41,126 nucleotides of DNA, taken from Ruminococcaceae bacterium UBA3215. GTDB lineage: Bacteria > Bacillota > Clostridia > Oscillospirales > Ruminococcaceae. The stretch lies in NCBI GenBank assembly GCA_002363155.1, contig DEWH01000028.1:39549-80674 (forward strand), in the 5' to 3' direction. Positions within the stretch are counted from its first letter, which is position 1, and each line of letters begins with the position of its first letter. This document shows, piece after piece, positions 23,206 to 30,769 of the stretch. A program made the translations under genes and the position numbers. Under the pieces are notes generated by a model that was not told the origin of the DNA, searched no databases, and worked only from the letters and a program-made list of their open reading frames with translations.

Positions 23206-24747
23206 ATGGCAAAAAGACCCGAATGGCTCGACAGCGCCGTATTCTACGAGATATATCCCCAGTCGTTCAAGGATACCGACGACGACGGTATCGGCAATAT
23301 AAACGGCATTACAGAAAAGCTCCCGTATATAAAGGAGCTGGGCTGCACGGCGATATGGATGAACCCGTGCTTTGACTCGCCTTTCGGAGACGCGGGTTAC
23401 GACGTTTCCGACTACTGCAGGGTTGCTCCCCGCTACGGCACAAACGATGATCTCGTGCATCTCTTCGATGAAGCACACAGGCTCGGCATGCACGTTCTTC
23501 TTGACCTCGTTCCGGGGCATACCTCATGGGAGCACCCGTGGTTCAAAGAGAGCATGAAAGCCGAAAGGAACGAATACACCGACCGCTATGTCTGGACCGA
23601 CAGCATCTGGGAAAGCCCGGAGGGCTACGGTTCGCTCCGCGGCATTTCCGAGCGCGACGGAAGCTGTGCGGTAAACTTCTTCACCCATCAGCCCGCCCTC
23701 AATTACGGCTGGTACAAGCCTTCCCGCCCCTGGCAGCAGCCTATGGATTCCGAGGGCGCAATAGCTACCCGCGAAGCTATGAAGGACGTTATGCGCTTCT
23801 GGCTGTCGAGGGGCTGCGACGGGTTCAGAGTGGATATGGCAGGTTCGCTGGTCAAGAACGATGAGGACGGAAAAGGCACTATCGCGCTCTGGCAGAATGT
23901 CCGCGCTTTCCTTGACGAGGAATATCCCGAAGCCGCAATGGTCTCAGAGTGGGGCGAACCGCGCCAGAGCCTTGCGGGGGGCTTCCACATGGACTTCCTG
24001 CTGCATTTCGGTGAATCCCATTACAACGACCTGTTCCGCTGCGGCAAGCCTTTCTTCGGCGGAAAGGGCGATGCCTCCGCCTTTGTGGCAAAGTACATCG
24101 ACAGCTACGAACGCTCACAGCGCAGGGGACTTATCTGCATTCCCTCCGGCAACCACGATATGGACAGACTCGCGCGGCATATAAAGGGAGACGCCCGGAA
24201 GCTCGCATTCGCGTTCCTGCTCTCGATGCCCGGTGCGCCGTACATCTACTACGGCGATGAGATCGGAATGAACTATGTGGAGGGGCTGAGATCGGTAGAG
24301 GGCGGCTACGGGCGCACCGGCTCCCGCTCGCCTATGCAGTGGGACAGCAGCGCGAATGCCGGATTTTCTTCCGCACCCGCAGAGAAGCTGTATATACCGA
24401 TAGACCCCGATCCCGAAAGACCCACCGCGGAAGCGCAGATGAAAGACGCGGATTCGCTTCGCAGCGAGGTAAAGAAGCTTATCGGAGTAAGACAGGCGCA
24501 CCAAGCGCTCCAAAGTCTCGGCGAGATAGAGTTCGTCTGCGACGGAGCACCGGGAAAGCCTCTTGCATATATCAGAAGCAGCGGTGACGAGCGGATACTC
24601 GTGATCGTAAACCCCACGGATAACACAGCGGATATCACCGTAAACGGCACGCCGGGTGAAACGGTATATTCATTCGGCGGCGCTCCGGTCATTTCCGGAA
24701 ACAGCGTCAGAATAAACGGCGGTTCCGCTGCATTAGTCAAAATATAA
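23206..24747 (+). CDS. GH13 alpha-glycosidase
   Basis: A 513-residue cytosolic enzyme of the alpha-amylase clan, starting MAKRPEWLDSAVFYEIYPQSF. Conserved regions: DLVPGHTS (100-107), GFRVDMAG with nucleophile D210, VSEWG with acid/base E248, and GNHDMD with D318. A small C-terminal beta domain follows. The fold and length fit alpha-glucosidase, oligo-1,6-glucosidase or related enzymes acting on imported oligosaccharides; specificity cannot be read directly. One oddity is Gly in place of the usual Asn in region I (DLVPNH to DLVPGH). ATG 23206 has AAGGAGG upstream; longer frames run through the promoter. It is followed after 18 bases by a flavin reductase. Confidence 0.9.
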   Translation: MAKRPEWLDSAVFYEIYPQSFKDTDDDGIGNINGITEKLPYIKELGCTAIWMNPCFDSPFGDAGYDVSDYCRVAPRYGTNDDLVHLFDEAHRLGMHVLLDLVPGHTSWEHPWFKESMKAERNEYTDRYVWTDSIWESPEGYGSLRGISERDGSCAVNFFTHQPALNYGWYKPSRPWQQPMDSEGAIATREAMKDVMRFWLSRGCDGFRVDMAGSLVKNDEDGKGTIALWQNVRAFLDEEYPEAAMVSEWGEPRQSLAGGFHMDFLLHFGESHYNDLFRCGKPFFGGKGDASAFVAKYIDSYERSQRRGLICIPSGNHDMDRLARHIKGDARKLAFAFLLSMPGAPYIYYGDEIGMNYVEGLRSVEGGYGRTGSRSPMQWDSSANAGFSSAPAEKLYIPIDPDPERPTAEAQMKDADSLRSEVKKLIGVRQAHQALQSLGEIEFVCDGAPGKPLAYIRSSGDERILVIVNPTDNTADITVNGTPGETVYSFGGAPVISGNSVRINGGSAALVKI

Positions 24748-24765
24748 GAATACGGAGGATCAACA

Positions 24766-25338
24766 ATGAGAAAGAATCTGGGAGTACAGCCGGCACTCTT
24801 CCCTATGCCGGTAGTGATCGTTGCGGCATACGGCGCGGACGGGAATATCTGCGCAATGAACGCTGCATGGGCACAGATATGCGATATGGACAAGATTGCT
24901 CTGTTCATTGACGCCGACCACAAGACCACAAAGAACATAATGGAAACAAAGGCATTCACAGTCAGCATAGCGGACGTGCCGAACATGGAAGCCGCGGATT
25001 TCTTCGGCATCGCCACCGGAAACAAGATGAGCGACAAGTTCGCGCGTTCCGGCTGTCATGCCGTAAAGAGCGAATTCGTGAATGCGCCGGTAATTACGGA
25101 ATTTCCGGTAGCGCTGGAATGTGAACTTGCCGAGGAGATCAATACGGAAAATATGCACGCTATCGTCGGCAAGATCGTAAATGTAAGCGCAGAAGAAAGC
25201 GTTGTGGGAGACAAGGACAAGATACTGCCCGAAAAGGTCAACGCGCTTATCTTCGATCAGTACAGAAACGGCTACTATTCCGTAGGCGAAAAAGCCGGAC
25301 AGGCATGGAACGCCGGAAAAGGGCTTATGAAGCAGTAA
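24766..25338 (+). CDS. Flavin reductase-like FMN-binding protein (flavoredoxin type)
   Basis: A 190-residue protein of the flavin reductase-like split-barrel family. Features are MPVVIVAAYGADGNICAMNAAW near the start, TTKNIMETKAFTVSI, the FGIATGNKMSDKFA segment and HAIVGKIVNVSAEESV. Members bind FMN and pass electrons in anaerobes. GGAGGATCAAC precedes the ATG. It is co-transcribed with the GH13 gene, though I see no functional link. A long hairpin (25356-25395) follows the stop. Confidence 0.88.
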   Translation: MRKNLGVQPALFPMPVVIVAAYGADGNICAMNAAWAQICDMDKIALFIDADHKTTKNIMETKAFTVSIADVPNMEAADFFGIATGNKMSDKFARSGCHAVKSEFVNAPVITEFPVALECELAEEINTENMHAIVGKIVNVSAEESVVGDKDKILPEKVNALIFDQYRNGYYSVGEKAGQAWNAGKGLMKQ

Positions 25339-25355
25339 CTCCCGCCCGGGCGCAA

Positions 25356-25395
25356 GATCCCCCCTGAAAACGCTGACAGCGTTTTCAGGGGGATC
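25356..25395. terminator. Strong hairpin between convergent genes
   Basis: GATCCCCCCTGAAAACGCT pairs nearly perfectly with AGCGTTTTCAGGGGGATC around a short loop. There is no good T tract on the plus strand (GCTGTATTT). It still probably ends transcription of the flavin reductase and of the small gene opposite. Confidence 0.55.
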
Positions 25396-25402
25396 GCTGT
25401 AT

Positions 25403-25543
25403 TTACCGCTTTCTGCGGCTGTTCAGCGAACGGATTATATACCGTCCGCACAGCTCGCTGCTTCTTCCGATATTGTAAACGTGATCCTTGAATACTTCCT
25501 CGATCCGCCCGGCGTACTCCGCCTTTGCGGGGGTTATTTTCAT
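25403..25543 (-). CDS. Small protein of unknown function (46 aa)
   Basis: An ATG with AGAAGGAAC upstream opens a 46-residue frame beginning MKITPAKAEYAGRIEEVF and ending SLNSRRKR. It is predicted mostly helical, with an acidic first half and a very basic last third, and has one Cys; no membrane segment. I do not recognise the family. Support for a real gene: good ribosome site, a hairpin terminator just beyond the stop, an intergenic region upstream with TATAAT and inverted repeats, and codon choice like its neighbours. It could be a small regulator or nucleic-acid binder, but that is only inference from charge. Confidence 0.6.
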   Translation of the reverse strand: MKITPAKAEYAGRIEEVFKDHVYNIGRSSELCGRYIIRSLNSRRKR

Positions 25544-25571
25544 ATAAGTTCCTTCTTTCGGTATTATGATC

Positions 25572-25635
25572 TGTCAGATGACACATGATCTTTAAATAAT
25601 TTATTATATCACATTCATTATCAGCTGAATGTCAA
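25572..25635 (-). promoter_or_regulatory. Regulatory region of the 46-residue gene
   Basis: On the minus strand TTGACA (25630-25635) and TATAAT (25603-25608) are 21 bases apart, longer than normal. Between and overlapping them is the inverted repeat ACATTCA-N8-TGAATGT (25611-25632). TGTCA-ga-TGACA (25572-25583) lies in the leader. The long spacer with a palindrome inside it is the arrangement used by MerR-type activators, but no such gene is nearby. Confidence 0.4.
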
Positions 25636-25704
25636 TCTTGACCGATCCGGTATGTTTAATCTCCCGGTCTGTTGAAATGAGTATAATTGATGCACGATAA
25701 ATGA

Positions 25705-25733
25705 TTGACAAAAAGGGATAATTATTATATAAT
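25705..25733 (+). promoter_or_regulatory. Consensus sigma-A promoter for the giant permease
   Basis: TTGACA (25705-25710), 17-base spacer, TATAAT (25728-25733): a full consensus match, 36 bases before the ATG at 25770. Confidence 0.85.
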
Positions 25734-25769
25734 CGAAGAGTAAAAACACTGCAAAGGAGAGAGGTTTGA

Positions 25770-28700
25770 ATGAAACAGGCACTTCATAAAAGCGCATTCA
25801 GAGAGATCCGTTCAACCATGAGCCGGTTTCTTTCAATATTCGGCATCGTCGCCATCGGAGTGGGCTTTTTCGCCGGCGTTAAGACTGCCGCGCCAGATAT
25901 GCGCAAAACGCTGGACACCTACTACAATGAAAAGCACCTTATGGATCTCCGCCTCGTTTCCACCTACGGTTTTGATGAGAATGACATAAACGCGCTGAAA
26001 GAGATACCGGGAGCTTCGGTCTATCCCTCCTACTACGTTGATGTGATCGCGGAATGCACCGGAAGGACTCCTGCAGCGGCAAGAATATACTCCATTTCCG
26101 ATACGCTTGTAAACGAGATAAACGTATTGGAGATCACAGAAGGAAGAATGCCGGAGAACGAGCACGAGTGCCTTGTAAGTACCGGCAAGCTTAACGGAGG
26201 ACCCGCTGTCGGTCAGACTGTAACAATAACCGATAACAGCGGCAATCTGCCGGAGGATATGCTGAACGTCTTTGAATATGAGATAGTCGGCAAGGTCATG
26301 TCTCCGATGTACATTGACAAGACCAGCCGGGGAAGCACTTCCGTCGGCAACGGCTCAATAGAATCGGCTTACTATGTCCCGGAGGAAAATTTCACCGTAA
26401 AGTACAATACCGAGGTATATCTGCGGTTCCCTGCACTTGCCGAATACAACTGCTACGAGTACGACTATAAGGAGCGCATACGCGAGATAACCGATGCTCT
26501 CGAACCTATTGCAGATGTACGTTCGGAAGAGCGTTTTTTGGATATAAAGCAGGAAGCCGACGAGGAACTGAAAAAAGCTGAAAACAAGCTTTCCGACGCG
26601 GAAAAGGAAGCCGACGAAAAGATCGCCGACGGAGAAAGAGAACTGGACGACGCAAGGAAAAAGCTGGACGACGCAAAGCAGGAAATCGACGACGGCGAAC
26701 GTGAGATAAGCGAGAATGAGCAGAAGCTTGCCGACGGCAAGGAGGAGCTTGAAAAAGCAAAGAGCGATATCGCGGACGGCGAAAAGGAGATCGCGGAGAA
26801 TGAACGAAAGCTCCAGGACGGAAAAGATGAGCTTGCAAAGGCAAAAAAAGAAATTGAGGACGGCGAAAAAGAGATCGCCGAGAATGATGAAAAACTGAAA
26901 GACGCGGAAAAACAGCTTGACGACGCCAAAAAGGAGCTTGATGACGGAGAGCGCCAGATCGCCGAAAATGAGAAGAAGCTTGAGGACGGAAAAACCGAGC
27001 TTGAAAAGGGCAGGAAAGAGCTTGAAGACAATGAAAAGCTTATCGCCGAAAATGAAAAGAAGCTTGAGGACGGAAAGGCTGAACTCGAAAAGGGCAGGAA
27101 GGAACTTGAAAAGGGCGAGAAAGAGATCGCCGATAACGAGAAAAAGCTTAAAGACGGCAAATATGAGCTCGATAAAGCAAAAAGACAGATAGAAGAGGGC
27201 GAACAAAAGCTTAAAGACAGCGAAAAACTGCTGAAAGAGAGCAAGCAGAAGCTCGATAACGCAAAAGCTCAGCTCGATTACGGTCAGAGCCAGATAAGAG
27301 CAAACGAGAAAATGCTTGAAGACGGAAAGAAACAGCTTGAAACTGCCAAAAAGCAGATAGAGGACGGCGAAAAGGAGATCGCCGAAAACGAACAGCTTCT
27401 CGCCGACAGCAAGAAGCAGCTTGATGACGCACAAAGCCGGATACAGACAGGTGAAACTGCGATAAATTACCTGAACGGTCTTGTCGAAAAGGGCGAAGCC
27501 GCTCTCGACAAGCTCGAAGAGCTTCTGGAAAATGAAGAGGACCCGTCTTCGGAAAACAGGGAATATCTTAAAGAAAAGATCGCCGAAGCCAGACAGCAGC
27601 TCGCCGGTTACAAGGAAAGACTTGCCGAAGAACAGACTAAACTTGTTGACGGAAAGGCAGAATACGAGGAAGCGCTTGCACAGTACAACGCCGGTGTCGC
27701 TCTGCTCGAAGCCGGCAGGGAGAAACTGAACAAGGCAAAAGCCGACTACGAAAAGGGCGTAAAGGATATCGAAAACGGCGAAAAACAGCTTGCCGACGCC
27801 AAGAAGCAGCTTGAAGACGGAAAGGCTGAATACGAAGCCGGACTGATGCAGTACCTTGTAGGCGAGAACGAATACAATAACGGCAAGACCGAGCTTTCTC
27901 TCGCAAAGCTCCGGTACGAAGCCGGTCTCAAGGAATACAATGCAGGAGCCGCACAGCTTGACAAAGCCAAGGAACAGCTTGATAACGGCTGGGACGAATA
28001 CAACGACGGCTTAAAAGAGATCGAAGACGGCGAAAAGCAGCTTGCCGAGGGCAAAGAACAGCTTTCCGACGGCTGGGACAAGTACAACGACGGCTTAAAA
28101 GAGATCGAGGACGGCGAAAAGCAGCTCAAAGATGCAAAAGACAAGTACGAGGACGGAAAAGCCGAATATGAGAAAGGGCTTTCGGAATACAACGACGGAA
28201 AGAAACAGCTTGAAGACGCGAAAGAACAGCTGAATGACGGTAAAGCCGAGTATGAAAAGGGCATGAACGAGCTCTTTGACGGTGAACGCCAGATAACGGA
28301 CGCGAAGATATCCCTTGCGGACGGAAAAGCCGAGTATGCAAACGGACTGATAGATGTTTACGACGGTGAAAAGCAGCTGAACGACGCGAAAGAACAGCTC
28401 GCAGAGGGCAAAGCCGAATATGAGGAAGGTCTGCAGAAGCTTGCGGACGGCGAAAAGGAACTTGAAGACGGCAAAGCCGAAGCAAAAGAGAAGATCGAGG
28501 ACGCAAAGCAGAAGCTTGCCGACGCAAAGGAAGAAGCTGCGAACCTCGACAAGCCGAAATGGTTCATCTTCTCGCGCACCGACAATCCCGGCTACTCCGA
28601 GTACGGCGAGAACTCCGAAAGGATCAACAACATAGCCAGCGTTTTCCCCGTATTCTTCATAATAGTGGCAGTGCTTGTCTGCCTCACAACGATGTCGAGA

Positions 28701-30221
28701 ATGATCGAGGAGCAGAGAGTGCAGATAGGCACGCTGAAAGCGCTCGGCTACTCCGACAGCGATATCATAATCAAGTATATGTTCTATGCCGTTTCCGCAA
28801 CGGTAACAGGTTCGGCAGCCGGCTGTCTTGTGGGAATGTTCCTGTTCCCGTATGCTATTATCACGGCTTACGGAATGCTGTACGACATACCGAATCCGAT
28901 AATTGAGATCGACCCCGTAACAGGACTTTTAACGACACTCCTTTTTGCGCTTGCTATCTCGGCTACGGTATTCTTCACCGCTCACAGCTCGCTGAAAGAG
29001 GAAGCTGCCCAGCTGATGCGCCCGAAGACTCCGAAAACAGGAAAGCGGATACTGCTCGAACACATTCCTGTTATCTGGAACAGGTTCAATTTCAGCGCAA
29101 AAGTTACTGCGCGCAATCTTTTCCGCTACAAGCGCAAAATGCTTATGACGGTCATCGGGATATCCGGCTGCACGGCGCTTCTGGTGACGGGATTTGCGCT
29201 TCATGACAGCATAAACGATGTTGTCTCGAAGCAGTATATTGATATCCTGCATTACGACGGCTCGGTGATATATGATGCGGATAAGCACCCGGAATCCGCT
29301 GATGCGGCGGAGAAGATACTTTCCGGATACGGAGACAATCTCCGGGTATATCAGAAAATGCTCACGGCAAGCGCAAACGGCAAAAATGTTGATATACGTA
29401 TAGTTGTGCCGACGGATCCGGATCTTTTCACACAGTTCAATCTTCTTCGCGACCGCCGTTCCGGCAAAGAATACACACTCGCTGACGGTGATATCTACAT
29501 AGACGAGAAATCCGCGCTGCTGCTGGGCAATGTCGGTCCCGGCGACAGCATAGAGATACTGCTGTCCGACACGGAAAAGCGCAGGGTGAAGCTCACCGCG
29601 CATTTCGAGAACTACCCCGGTCACTATGTTTTCATGACGGAAAAGACGTACAGGAACATATTTGAGGAGGAGCCGAAGTACAACTCGATATTCTTCCGGC
29701 ATAATATTGAAACGGAGCAGGAGAACGATCTTGCGCGCAGGCTGTTGAATATAGACGGAATACTGAATGTTAACTTTAATTCGGGAACCGAGGAATCTTT
29801 TGCAAGCATTCTCAGACCGCTGAACTACGTTATTGCGGTTATAATCGCATCTGCGGGACTTCTCGCATTCGTGGTAATGTACAATCTCACGAATATCAAC
29901 ATAACGGAGCGCATCAGAGAGATAGCGACGCTGAAAGTTCTCGGATTCTATGACGGAGAAGTTGACAGCTACATCTTCCGCGAGAATATATTATTATCTC
30001 TTCTCGGCACAGGAGTAGGGCTTATACTCGGCATCTTCCTCGCCAATTTCGTCATAGTTACGGCTGAAGTCGATCTCGTAATGTTTGGCAGAGAGATCTA
30101 CCCGTTGAGCTTCATTCTCGCCGCCGTAGTCACCATGCTCTTCTCGCTGCTCGTAACCGTCGCAATGCACAGCAGACTGAAGAAAGTCAATATGATCGAA
30201 GCGCTGAAGTCTGTGGAGTAG
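25770..30221 (+). CDS. FtsX-type ABC permease with giant extracellular coiled-coil hairpin
   Basis: A 1483-residue membrane protein. It has TM1 at 19-40, an extracellular globular part (41-255), heptad repeats from about 259 to 925, and FtsX helices near 957-975, 1008-1030 and 1052-1070. A second helix lies at 1125-1143, then a MacB-like domain, then a second FtsX block (1352-1374, 1405-1430, 1445-1465; IREIATLKVLGF motif). The heptads run with Ile/Leu/Tyr at the first position and Gly/Ala/Asn at the fourth (IADGEKE, IAENERK, LEDGKAE, YNDGLKE), breaking only near 576-608 (EDPSSENREYL). So two arms of about 316 residues probably fold back as an antiparallel rod. The second arm is Tyr-rich. Permeases with YhgE/Pip-like 'DG' repeats are known in Firmicutes; this is a very long one. 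GGAGAGAGG precedes the ATG. No ATPase gene adjoins it. Confidence 0.85.
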   Translation: MKQALHKSAFREIRSTMSRFLSIFGIVAIGVGFFAGVKTAAPDMRKTLDTYYNEKHLMDLRLVSTYGFDENDINALKEIPGASVYPSYYVDVIAECTGRTPAAARIYSISDTLVNEINVLEITEGRMPENEHECLVSTGKLNGGPAVGQTVTITDNSGNLPEDMLNVFEYEIVGKVMSPMYIDKTSRGSTSVGNGSIESAYYVPEENFTVKYNTEVYLRFPALAEYNCYEYDYKERIREITDALEPIADVRSEERFLDIKQEADEELKKAENKLSDAEKEADEKIADGERELDDARKKLDDAKQEIDDGEREISENEQKLADGKEELEKAKSDIADGEKEIAENERKLQDGKDELAKAKKEIEDGEKEIAENDEKLKDAEKQLDDAKKELDDGERQIAENEKKLEDGKTELEKGRKELEDNEKLIAENEKKLEDGKAELEKGRKELEKGEKEIADNEKKLKDGKYELDKAKRQIEEGEQKLKDSEKLLKESKQKLDNAKAQLDYGQSQIRANEKMLEDGKKQLETAKKQIEDGEKEIAENEQLLADSKKQLDDAQSRIQTGETAINYLNGLVEKGEAALDKLEELLENEEDPSSENREYLKEKIAEARQQLAGYKERLAEEQTKLVDGKAEYEEALAQYNAGVALLEAGREKLNKAKADYEKGVKDIENGEKQLADAKKQLEDGKAEYEAGLMQYLVGENEYNNGKTELSLAKLRYEAGLKEYNAGAAQLDKAKEQLDNGWDEYNDGLKEIEDGEKQLAEGKEQLSDGWDKYNDGLKEIEDGEKQLKDAKDKYEDGKAEYEKGLSEYNDGKKQLEDAKEQLNDGKAEYEKGMNELFDGERQITDAKISLADGKAEYANGLIDVYDGEKQLNDAKEQLAEGKAEYEEGLQKLADGEKELEDGKAEAKEKIEDAKQKLADAKEEAANLDKPKWFIFSRTDNPGYSEYGENSERINNIASVFPVFFIIVAVLVCLTTMSRMIEEQRVQIGTLKALGYSDSDIIIKYMFYAVSATVTGSAAGCLVGMFLFPYAIITAYGMLYDIPNPIIEIDPVTGLLTTLLFALAISATVFFTAHSSLKEEAAQLMRPKTPKTGKRILLEHIPVIWNRFNFSAKVTARNLFRYKRKMLMTVIGISGCTALLVTGFALHDSINDVVSKQYIDILHYDGSVIYDADKHPESADAAEKILSGYGDNLRVYQKMLTASANGKNVDIRIVVPTDPDLFTQFNLLRDRRSGKEYTLADGDIYIDEKSALLLGNVGPGDSIEILLSDTEKRRVKLTAHFENYPGHYVFMTEKTYRNIFEEEPKYNSIFFRHNIETEQENDLARRLLNIDGILNVNFNSGTEESFASILRPLNYVIAVIIASAGLLAFVVMYNLTNINITERIREIATLKVLGFYDGEVDSYIFRENILLSLLGTGVGLILGIFLANFVIVTAEVDLVMFGREIYPLSFILAAVVTMLFSLLVTVAMHSRLKKVNMIEALKSVE

Positions 30222-30340
30222 CAGAGAGGTTTTGGCGAGAGATTTGAGAGATTAAGAGATTAAGAGATTTTAGAGAGGGGGCGCCGCCCCCCAACCCCCC
30301 GCCAACCCCCTTTAAAAAAGGGTGCTGGACACCCTAAATA
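30222..30340 (+). repeat. Post-stop G/C module after the giant permease
   Basis: After the stop codon come GAGAGATTTGAGAGATTAAGA-type tracts, the hairpin GGGGGC-gcc-GCCCCC, ACCCCCCGCCAACCCCC, TTTAAAAAA and GGGTGCTGGACACCCTAAA. The stem differs from the copy at 12398 (AGGGGC/GCCCCT) but still pairs. Confidence 0.75.
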
Positions 30341-30526
30341 AATGCAGTATTTCAGAGCGTACAGCTATGGGCGGCTGCCGACTGAAACGCAGTGGGGTTG
30401 GCGATATTTCAATCAGACTAACTACCCGAGGTACTTCACCCGCCAATAGAAGAGTGTCGCTACGCATTTCGCAGCGGCGCGTCCGCCGCCAGTGGGGTTG
30501 GCGAAGATTCCATTCAGAACAAAAAG
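30341..30526 (+). repeat. Companion repeat plus dispersed repeat, copy 4
   Basis: 30341-30410 matches the 6310-6392 companion repeat (TATTTCAGAGCGTACAGC, then GACTGAAACGCAGTGGGGTT). 30410-30490 is a 56 bp repeat copy (ACTACCCGAGGTACTTCACC, GTGTCGCTACGCATTTCG, GCGGCGCGTCCGCCGCC). The sequence AGTGGGGTTGGCGA then occurs again at 30491, so the block is itself partly duplicated. Confidence 0.7.
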
Positions 30527-30563
30527 ATAACAGCTTGCAGAGACAATCACTGCAAGCTGTTAT
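30527..30563. terminator. Hairpin between convergent permease and groL
   Basis: ATAACAGCTTGCAG pairs with CTGCAAGCTGTTAT, 14 bp perfect, nine-base loop, followed by TAATTTG. It occupies the same position next to the dispersed repeat as the GACTGCTGA hairpins at 71 and 12529 but with a different stem sequence. Confidence 0.6.
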
Positions 30564-30568
30564 TAATT

Positions 30569-30628
30569 TGATGAATATAACTAACCGAGGGGGCGCACCC
30601 GCCGATAGAAGAGTGTCGCTACGCATTG
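30569..30628 (+). repeat. Dispersed ~56 bp repeat, copy 5
   Basis: ATGAATATAACTAACCGAGG, then GGCGCACCCGCCGATAGAAG and AGTGTCGCTACGCATT. It ends at the groL post-stop module without the GCGGCGCG extension seen in copies 3 and 4. Confidence 0.75.
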
Positions 30629-30769
30629 GTTTAGGGTGTCCAGCCCCCTTTTTCAAAGGGGGCTGGCGGGGTCACAGGGGCAGAGCCCCTTCTTAAAAAT
30701 CTTGAAAGTCTCAAAACTCTCTCGAAACTCTCTCAAAAATCTCTCAGAGCTCTCTCAGAGAAAGTCTCA
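30629..30769 (-). repeat. Post-stop G/C module of groL
   Basis: Reading from the groL stop on the minus strand: long GAGAGA/TTT tracts (six or more units), AAGAAGGGGC-tct-GCCCCT, GACCCCGCCAGCCCCC, TTTGAAAAAGGGGGCTGG and ACACCCTAAACC. The AGCCCCC/GGGGGCT stem (30642-30664) may act as the groL terminator. Confidence 0.72.

Noticed and set aside
26355..27434. Long minus-strand frame of 359 codons rich in Leu/Phe, looking like a polytopic membrane protein
   Set aside because: It is the antisense of the Lys/Glu/Asp heptads (Lys/Glu codons read backwards give Phe/Leu/Ser). It has no start region or ribosome site of its own, and the plus frame is clearly coding.
30222..30769. Insertion sequence remnant or small mobile element with coding capacity
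   Set aside because: The block is repetitive and structured but no frame in it encodes a transposase fragment and no target duplication could be seen.
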